A DNA stretch of 64,000 bases, taken from contig NC_092672.1 in the NCBI RefSeq assembly GCF_964355755.1, positions 26,532,501-26,596,500 of the forward strand, read 5' to 3'. Shown here piece by piece: positions 56,910 through 64,000 of the stretch. The notes below the pieces were generated by a model. It made no database searches, was not told the DNA's origin, and saw only the letters and a program-made list of their open reading frames with translations. Every line of letters starts with the position of its first letter. Within the stretch, counting starts at the first letter, position 1. Position numbers and translations under genes: made by a program. The stretch is from Antedon mediterranea. Taxonomy: Eukaryota; Echinodermata; Crinoidea; Comatulida; Antedonidae.

Positions 56910-57220
56910 AGCATTTCCCCATTTTGGACACGATATAGCGCCACCACTTCCCCATCCTGGACAGAAATTTCCCCAATTTGGACACGATATAGCGCCTCCA
57001 CTTCCCCATCCTGGACAGAAATTTCCCCATTTTGGACACGATATAGCGCCACCACTTCCCCATCTTGGACAGAAATTTCCCCATTTTGGACAAATCGGAT
57101 TTCTCTATATTGGACAGCTTCTCCATCTTGGACACGATTATAGAGCCACCTATCGCTTTTGTCCTTATTCTGGACAAAATATTTCCCCATTCTGGACAGA
57201 AATTTCCCCATCTTGAACAA
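56910..57220. repeat. Minisatellite, about 54-58-bp unit
   Basis: Units containing CCCCATTTTGGACACGATAT, AGCGCCACCACTTCCCCATC and CTGGACAGAAATTTC repeat three full times with partial copies to 57220. Two minus-strand frames stay open through it (SKMGKFLSRMGKWWRYIV type), because the units lack stops. This is unlikely to be a protein. Confidence 0.85.
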
Positions 57221-57239
57221 AATTCACCACACCTATTGT

Positions 57240-57660
57240 AATTCGGTTTGTGCATTCGATAGTAGAACATTGCTATTAATATCCATACTCTTTTATCACT
57301 TATCGTTTATAGCTAAAACTCACCACAACAAGGATATAAGTTATAGGATCAAATAAGAAAGATTATAACATTATCGAGACTGGATTGGTCGATTCAATGT
57401 TTGTATATCCCCTCCCGTGGTAACAAAAACTGCTATCGACCAATTAAATGGCTGCAAAGTTGGAAATTCCATTGGAATGTTTAAGATACACAAATAGTTA
57501 TAAGGTGTGGAAATATATAAAATTGTGAAACGTATACAAATTATCATTCCAGCTTTTTCGTCTTTCAGACAGTCGGAAATTATCGCTGAATTTAATTCTC
57601 CACATTAAAGGTTAGTAACAAATTTGTTTCATATCTTAATTAAGACTATGACAAAACACA
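57240..57660 (+). promoter_or_regulatory. Promoter plus first-exon module, copy 1 of 3
   Basis: An ATTGG (inverted CCAAT) at 57384-57390 in GGATTGGTCGATTCAATG, a CCAATTAAATGG box near 57439, and TATA-like AAATATATAAAATTGTG near 57509-57525 are followed by a leader ending ATTCTCCACATTAAAG|GTTAGT at about 57608, a plausible splice donor. No start codon with a long frame lies in the leader, so it would be a non-coding first exon. Confidence 0.45.
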
Positions 57661-57796
57661 TTTCCACACATTATTAAATATGAATTATTCCTTAATTATA
57701 TTCTGTAGATAAAATTATGGATAAATAATAACTATTCACTGAATCAACCCTAAAGTTAGCTACTGTACATTAATCTAACGATATGTCAAGTGTTTT

Positions 57797-57910
57797 TATA
57801 GTTTATTTTGTATTTACTGTTTGTATTGTTTGAGGGTCCCTAATGATCAGCTGATGCTGGATGGACCACCCTCATAAAATATTGTTGAAATAAAATAAAA
57901 AATAAATAAA
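57797..57910 (+). mobile_element. Short LINE 3'-end insertion, copy A
   Basis: CTAATGATCAGCTGATGCTG, GATGGACCACCCTCATAAAA and TATTGTTGAAATAAAATAAA end in an A-rich tail. It interrupts the tandem module between GTCAAGTG and AAATCTTAATA (compare 58875-58890). It looks like a 5'-truncated retroposed tail. Confidence 0.6.
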
Positions 57911-58177
57911 ATCTTAATAAAACAGGTAAAACCTTCTTGAAAAATTATTCACTCGTCCCTGCTTAACATTTATAATAAAAAAAAAGTTGTAACTGAATTG
58001 AATTTGAATAAGGAACTAGAACTAACTTTACATACCTAAATTTTGTTGTGGGATGAGGATTTTTTTCCAAATCGGTTTATACACAGTGAGAAATGTTAAA
58101 TGTGTAAGAAAGCTATGAATATTCAGCTACGTTTAAGAAACTATTCAAAATCACTGTTGACATATCTTTGCACCTTT

Positions 58178-58276
58178 TTTTTTCAACAATATTTTATGAG
58201 GGTGGTCCATCCAGCATCAGCTGATCATTAGGGAAATCCCCTCAAACAATACAAACAGTAAATACAAAATAAACTA
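58178..58276 (-). mobile_element. Short LINE 3'-end insertion, copy B, opposite orientation
   Basis: Inverted copy of 57797-57910, with its poly-A on the minus strand (TTTTTTTTTCAACAATATTT). It is absent from the equivalent place in the next module (TTTGCACCTTTGCATTGCAT near 59142), so it post-dates the duplication or was not duplicated. Confidence 0.65.
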
Positions 58277-58399
58277 GCATTGCATCTATAATTTATTTTT
58301 CTTTTACATAATCAAATTACGTTTATTTATAAGCAGTTCTTTCAGCTCTTATGGTAATTTTAGTTTACTTCTTTCACCCCAACTACTACGAAATACTAT

Positions 58400-58740
58400 T
58401 TCGGTTGGTGCATTAAATAAGTAGAGCACTGCTATTACTTTCCATACTCTTTTTCCACATGGTCAGAGTGTTACATAAGTAATAGGATCACAAAAGAAAG
58501 ATTATAACATTATCGAGACTGGATTGGTCGATTCAATATTTGTATATCCCCTCCCGTGGTAAAAAAAACTGCTATCGATCAATTAAATGGCTGCAAAGTT
58601 GGAAATTCCATTGGAATGTTTAAGATACACAAATAGTTATGAGGTGTGAAAATATATAAACTTGTGAAAAATTATCGCTGAATTTAATTCTCTACATTAA
58701 AGATTAGTAACAAATTTGTTTCATATCTTAATTAAGACTA
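58400..58740 (+). promoter_or_regulatory. Promoter plus first-exon module, copy 2 of 3
   Basis: Same order as copy 1 (ATTGG box near 58523, CCTCCCGTGG, AATTAAATGG, AAATATATAAACTTGTG) but about 45 bp around the presumed start site, from CGTATACAAATTATC to GACAGTCGG, are missing. The donor-like AAAGATTAGT is weaker (GA instead of GT). Probably a damaged copy. Confidence 0.4.
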
Positions 58741-59284
58741 TGACAAAACACATTTCCACACATTAAATATGAATTATTCCTTAATTATATTCTGTAGATA
58801 AAATTATGGATAAATAATAACTATTCACTGAATCAACCCTAAAGTTAGCTACTGTACATTAATCTAACGATCTGTCAAGTGAAATCTTAATAACACAGAT
58901 AAAACCTTCTTGGACAATATGTTCACTCGTCCCTGCTTAACATTTTTATTTTAAAAAAAATTTAACTGAATTGAATTTGATTAAGGAACTATTACTAACT
59001 TTACATAGGTCTACATACATTTTTTTGCGGGATGAGGATTTTTTTCCAAATCGGTTTATACACAGTGAGAAATGTGTAAGGAAGCTATGAATATTCAGCT
59101 ATCGTTTAAGAAAGTACTCAAAATCACTGTTGACACATCTTTGCACCTTTGCATTGCATCTATAATTTATTTTTCTTTTACATAATCAAATTACGTTTAC
59201 TTATAAGCAGTTCTTTTCAGCTCTTATGGTTATTTTTGTTTACTTCTTTATCCCAACTACTACGAAATACTACCGTATTTTGGT

Positions 59285-59660
59285 TGGTGCATTAAATACG
59301 TAGAGCATTGCTATTACTTTCCATACTCTTTTTTCACCTAGCGTTCATAGCCACGTCACCACAACAAAATGATATAAGTAATAGGATCACATAAGAAAGA
59401 TTATAACATTATCGAGACTGGATTGGTCGATTAAATGTTCGTATAACCCCTCCTGTGGTAACAAAAACTGCTATCGACCAATTAAATGGCTGCAAAGTTG
59501 GAAATTCCATTGGAATGTTTAAGATACACAAATAGTTATAAGGTGTGGAGATATATAAAATTGTGAAACGTATACAAATTATCATTCCAGCTTTTTCGTC
59601 TTTCAGACAGCCGGAAATCATCGCTGAATTTAATTCTCCACATTAAAGGTTAGTAACAAA
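59285..59660 (+). promoter_or_regulatory. Promoter plus first-exon module, copy 3 of 3
   Basis: ATTGG box near 59422, CCAATTAAATGG near 59478, ATATATAAAATTGTGAAACG near 59550, leader with CAGCTTTTTCGTCTTTCAGA, and donor ACATTAAAG|GTTAGT at about 59648. Closest in structure to copy 1. A candidate downstream acceptor (CTTTTGTTTCAG) lies at about 60211-60222, but no coding exon follows that I can recognise. Confidence 0.45.
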
Positions 59661-60490
59661 TGTGGTACATCTTAAAATTAATTAAGGCTATGACAAATGA
59701 ATCTATTGCTTATTTTATGTAATTTAATATTTATATAACTTAATGTTAACCCTGACGAAGAAATTAGTGTTTTCTGAAAGCTTAAAATTCACCTTTTTAT
59801 TTTATCGTTTTAATTGAGTATTTTATTTCTATCTCCATTGATCCAGCCACTGATACCCACAGCATTATCATTTTATCAGTAATTGTTTATAGATTTATTA
59901 ATACTGTATTTTTTTAATGTTCATGTATGGGTCCTTGCGACGATAAATCGATATCGATTGTCTTACATATAACAAAATAAGTTAGATAAGTTTTTGTTCT
60001 AGAAATATATAGGATAATCATTTATGCTGTCTTTGATCAAAATTATTATTTTTTTTAATCCAATCAAATGATGTCATGATCAGTAATCGTTGTATTGTCA
60101 TGATATTATTGCTCTTACCAATCATGACGTCATGTGGAAATATAATTTTCATCAAAGGCAGCGTAGATGGCTATCCTATAATAGTTCTAGGATGAAAACT
60201 GTTTAAATTTCTTTTGTTTCAGGAAGTGTGAAAATGCATATTTAACTATTTGTCGTCGATCGTTATCGCCCTTGTGTAAATGGGCCTTAAAGCTGAATAT
60301 TTGGCTTGAGAATGTTTACACAGGGCCTGCTTTCAGTTTAGTAGCAGTGTTATGCAATGCTATCAATTCTTATATAACGCTTGATAGCCATGTCTGTGAA
60401 GTTAGCTAAGTTTCCTAGTTCCTTTTTCAAATTGGATTAAAGGGACAGTTACAACTTTTTAAATTATAATTAATTATTAATTAATTATTT
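59661..60490. other. No gene recognised
   Basis: AT-rich flank of the third module, with one acceptor-like site near 60222. No coding exon is visible. Confidence 0.4.
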
Positions 60491-60499
60491 GTCTAATAC

Positions 60500-61165
60500 A
60501 TTATGCAGGCATGTGACCATTATTATGGCGAATAATGAGGTAGTCAGTCATTTTGACCTTGACCTAGTGACCTATTATTTATTAACACGAATAAGTACAG
60601 TAACTAGCTTTACAACCGGTATAACACTTGACCTACTTAATATTTTGAAAATATTTTGGTATGGATCGATGACATACTTTACCATTTGCCACCCTAGTTC
60701 CGCGAACGTCTACGCTCTCTACGGCGAAAAGTAATAAAAACAAAAAAAGTAAATTTCGAGCCCTGTAATTTGCAAAATAATTCGCTGAACTATGGTGGAC
60801 AGTGATAGAGTACGTCAAGGGTCATCGATCCATACCAAAATATTTTGAAAATATTAAGTAGGTCAAGTGTTATAACGGTTGTAAAGCTATTTACTTATTC
60901 GCCATAGAGAACGTACACGCAATAAAGATTGCGGAACTAGGGTGGCAAATGGTAAAGTATGTCAAGGGTCATCGATCCATACCAAATTATTTTGACAACA
61001 TTAAGTAGAGCAAGTGTTATAACGTTCGTAAAGCTACTTACTTATTCGCCATAGAGGGCGTAGACGCAATGAAGTTTGCGGAACTAGGGTAGCAAATGGT
61101 AAAGTAGATCAAGGGTCATCGATCATACCAAACATTTTGAAAATATTAAGTAGGTCAAGGAGCGC
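60500..61165. repeat. Tandem repeat of about 150 bp, three direct units and one inverted unit
   Basis: GTCAAGGGTCATCGATCCAT begins units near 60812, 60961 and 61108 (the last one degraded), each followed by TTTTGAAAATATTAAGTAGG and TACTTATTCGCCATAGAG. At about 60520-60730 the same blocks run inverted (TTGACCTACTTAATATTTTG, CATACTTTACCATTTGCCAC). The arrangement makes a hairpin-capable element. Short frames here are artefacts. Confidence 0.75.
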
Positions 61166-61239
61166 GTAAATGCATAAATGTTATTGAACTTTGAAGGCTA
61201 ACATGTTCATGCAACAACAATTAGACAGTGTTACGTATG

Positions 61240-62250
61240 AAAATCTTTTTTTAAACATATTTGTGCTGATGACACAGGGATTTTTACAACAGGTGAAAAT
61301 AGCTTAAAATATATTTTTATTGAAATTAATGCTTTTTGTAATATTTCGGGGTAAAAAGCTAAATAAAGGAAAATGTAAAGGAATCTTGATTGGATCAATT
61401 CAGAATAACCTAGCAACCCCTCTTGGTATCACTTGAACGAAAGAGCCAATGAAATTTCTCGGAATTTATGTTGGCTATAAAAAAGGTATTTGTGAAAAAA
61501 AAACCTGGGATGATAAAATTAGGGATTTAGAGCATACTTTAAGACCTATGGGAAAAACGACACCTTGCCTTCTTTGGAAAAATGATCATAATTAAAAGTC
61601 GTATTGATTACCAAAACATATATTTCCAATTGTAGAAAAGTTACTGTATAGATTCCTATGGGGAAATAAAAAAGAAAAGATTAGGAGGAAACACTTATAA
61701 ATAAAATAGAAGAGGGAAGGGTTAATATGATTGATTTTTATGTAGTTGTGAACTCGTTAAAGCTAAACACTGGGTTAAGGGATTACTGAGCCCAGACCCA
61801 GGCAAGTGGAAATATATTCCAAAATATTACATGCACTCTATAGAAAGTACATTAGAGATAAGTAAGCTTAATTTTGAAGAGCAAAAACAATTACAAATTA
61901 TGCCTGAATTTTATTAATATAATGATTAATGCGATTGTGAAAATAAATAATATTGAACTGTTAGATCCTCAAAATATACAGGAAATTAAATCTCAAGCCC
62001 CGTGGAAAAATAAACGTATAGGCCTACTGTCAGACGGAAAGTCTTTATACTTCATAAATTAGGCTATAAAACAATTGGTGAAATTTTGGTCAATAACAGA
62101 ATTTTAAGTCTTAGAGATTTGATTCCCTCGTTATAATAAAGCATAATGGGATAATAGAATACTTCAAGCTAATGAATGTTTTTCGTATTGAATGGAAGGA
62201 AGTATTGGCACAACCTAGAATAGAAAAAGAACAAGTTTGTTGGAATTATA
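61240..62250 (+). pseudogene. Heavily decayed LINE reverse transcriptase / C-terminal region
   Basis: Fragments in shifting frames: ADDTGIFTTGEN near 61262 (the ADD catalytic motif), then IEEGRVNMIDFYVVVNSLK (about 61705-61760), KHWVKGLLSPDPGKWKYIPK and LGYKTIGEILVNNRILSLRD (about 62060-62110). This order (RT palm, then 'GG.N..D......LK..W', then 'L..NG.ILS...L') fits L1/Tad-like LINE C-termini. Many stops and frameshifts; certainly inactive. Confidence 0.6.
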
Positions 62251-62861
62251 AATGCATTTTCCAATCAAATGTTTAAATATGTTTTTATGATATGTTTATA
62301 ATTGAATTAACGACAGTGTCAATCTCCCAAGGTAAATGTGAAACGGAGTTTTTATATAAAAAAGAGAATGAGAAAAATGCACAGAATAAATTCTAAACCA
62401 CCCGGTGATATAATATATAGGTAACTTTATTTCTAAAAAATGTAACAAAACCACGCACTGTGGTGGATTTATAAAATCTGATAAGTTCTTACATGCATGC
62501 CTCTTACAACAACAAAAAATATAAAATAACGTAAAAACAATGATTCAAAATAACAAAAGCCACTTATTTCTGTTGCTGGCAATCTCACGCAAATGAATTA
62601 AGTCGTTTAAATTACTTAACTTGAAAATTTCTGATAAATAAATCATTTCTAAGTGTACTTAACAGATTGGTTTGATGTTTTCCAATTCGCCCTTTTATTG
62701 AATTAGAGTGTACAATACCAAACACCAATGCTGAAAAAGCAGGAGTATCTTCACTAATTCTAAGTATATGGCCAAGCATAGACCACCAAGCGGTGATATA
62801 CTGACATTTAATTAATTTGAAACGATAAAGTTGAGGAAATCTGTGAGAATGAGAAAAATTC
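62251..62861. other. No gene recognised; contains one copy of a direct repeat
   Basis: A roughly 28-bp block ending TCTAAACCACCCGGTGAT at about 62382-62410 recurs at about 63130-63158. Otherwise AT-rich. Confidence 0.5.
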
Positions 62862-62933
62862 GCCCCAACCGAGATTCGAACCCGGAACTTTCTGCTTGAT
62901 ATGCAGATGTCGTAACCATTAGGCCACTGGGGC
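62862..62933 (-). tRNA. tRNA-like sequence, probable pseudogene or SINE head
   Basis: The minus strand has a 7-bp acceptor stem (GCCCCAG/TTGGGGC, one G-T-type pair), an anticodon stem TCTGC/GCAGA with loop ATATCAA (anticodon AUC by position) and a T arm CCGGG-TTCGAAT-CTCGG with a perfect B box. The D arm (GCCT...CGAC) does not pair well. The start GCCCCAGTGGCCTAATGG resembles tRNA-Arg genes, whereas AUC would read an Asp codon. The mismatch between identity signals and the weak D arm argue against a working tRNA. Confidence 0.45.
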
Positions 62934-62939
62934 TGTCAT

Positions 62940-64000
62940 GGTATTGTTCAAACTCGATTGGATAGCGACTCTTTAACATTCTCGGCGTGGTACGGCGGAA
63001 CAGCACTAATCCCTCAATTGTACGCACGCGCACTAGAGATCAAATTGACAAGCCCTCATCTTTCAGTATTTTATTTACGAAGCGGGATCTCCGATGAAGA
63101 TACTTTTTTATATATAAACATCACAGGCACTGAATAAATTCTAAACCACCCGGTGATGCCTTAAGGCCAATTTACGCAGACTAGCAGCGGTAACGGTAAT
63201 AACAAATATAGAATCTATGTTATTCCTATGACAAAGCGGAGAGGACGGGCGGTTTCCGCTCAGGATAGATACATATGTAAATGAACTAAAAGAAAGCTAA
63301 AGTTTGTGAATAGAACTAGAAAAGTTAGAACTGCACAAATTAAAATACAAGAACTATTTAGCCCTAACAGTCTTATTCGACTTGAACCCTCACAATTATA
63401 AGGTAAATATTTATTGTAGAGTTGGGATAGGTGTGTGCAAATACACACAAATTATTTTGTGGTGTAACCTACAACTTTTATTCGTTCATCATAATAATAT
63501 TTTCTCACATAATACTCTATTTTTTTATTATTTTCTTGAATTTATGATACCCACAATTATAATAATAAAAAGTAAAAATGCATATAATATTGTTTACAGT
63601 ATAGTATATTACATTATACATTGGTATATAATTCGCGGTAAATTTAACGCAGATCATGAAAGCGAAAGTGCTTGATACAAAATGTAGAGCCAAATAGAAA
63701 TAAATGATAAAGACGCTAGTAAATTAGCAACTGAACATTTTATTGCACTACAGGCTCTTTCATCGGAGTATGACCTCAATCTTCAGGTGCTTGGCTCTGA
63801 ATGATAGTCACAAGTGAATACAAAAAGCTATAATGAAGTTTTATGGCAAAACTGTTTATGTGAACAATAGTATGCTAATTAGCAAGTACAACACATCTCT
63901 ATTTCCTGGATGGACAGTCTATTGTTAACCGATTTCCTATTATCTAAATTACTGATACCTCAATAGAAACTTTCTCCTATGTCTACATCCACTGACCAAT
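62940..64000. other. No gene recognised
   Basis: AT-rich end of the window. Contains the second copy of the direct repeat (about 63130-63158). No supported exon or mobile-element end. Confidence 0.4.

Noticed and set aside
62862..62933. A functional tRNA gene
   Set aside because: The D arm does not pair, and the acceptor and anticodon suggest different amino acids. Kept only as a tRNA-like relic.

Overview
This is an AT-rich invertebrate genomic window: split genes with GT-AG introns, many transposon remnants, and no bacterial-type operons. The palindrome TAGGCCTA is scattered throughout. The DNAJC11 and zyxin/LPP-type genes, a fibrinogen-related gene and a SNTX-like cytosolic protein are all compatible with an invertebrate deuterostome such as an echinoderm or hemichordate. 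The species assignment is inference only.

Layout. 1-10.6 kb is repeat-dominated: a small MITE, a 47-bp satellite, a 2.9-kb foldback element, a dead LINE, a 56-bp satellite in the opposite orientation, a Penelope-like terminal fragment with two mirror-image hammerhead ribozyme motifs, and a LINE tail. At 10.6-14.5 kb lies one large intact single-exon gene (1273 codons): SNTX-like perforin-fold region, helical and thioredoxin-like regions, two FN3 domains, then a P-loop GTPase and a Cys-rich tail. Its N-terminus is MGSSKSK, a probable myristoylation signal identical to that of Src. 14.5-20.4 kb holds a MITE, a gag fragment and duplicated low-complexity DNA. 20.5-24.0 kb (minus strand) has exons of a secreted PAN/Apple plus fibrinogen-domain protein whose middle exon or exons are absent. 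24.6-38 kb is again transposon-rich, including a 4.4-kb foldback with two LINEs inside.

38.2-52.1 kb (plus strand) carries a DNAJC11 orthologue (mitochondrial J-domain protein) in about eleven exons. A 3.5-kb long-inverted-repeat element flanked by TA sits inside its eighth coding exon, and the reading frame stops early where the C-terminal domain should begin. Only 155 bp further on, exons of a zyxin/LPP/TRIP6-type LIM protein start without any N-terminal exons, and its second LIM domain is incomplete. Two neighbouring genes are thus broken at one junction, either in the genome or in the assembly.

56.9-64 kb has a minisatellite, three tandem copies of a module that looks like a CCAAT/TATA promoter plus a first exon with a splice donor, more tandem repeats, a decayed LINE and a tRNA-like sequence.

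Four large inverted-repeat structures (3.6-6.5, 26.6-31.1, 37.5-41.1 and 46.5-50.0 kb) dominate the architecture. They explain most of the small open frames that do not belong to host genes.
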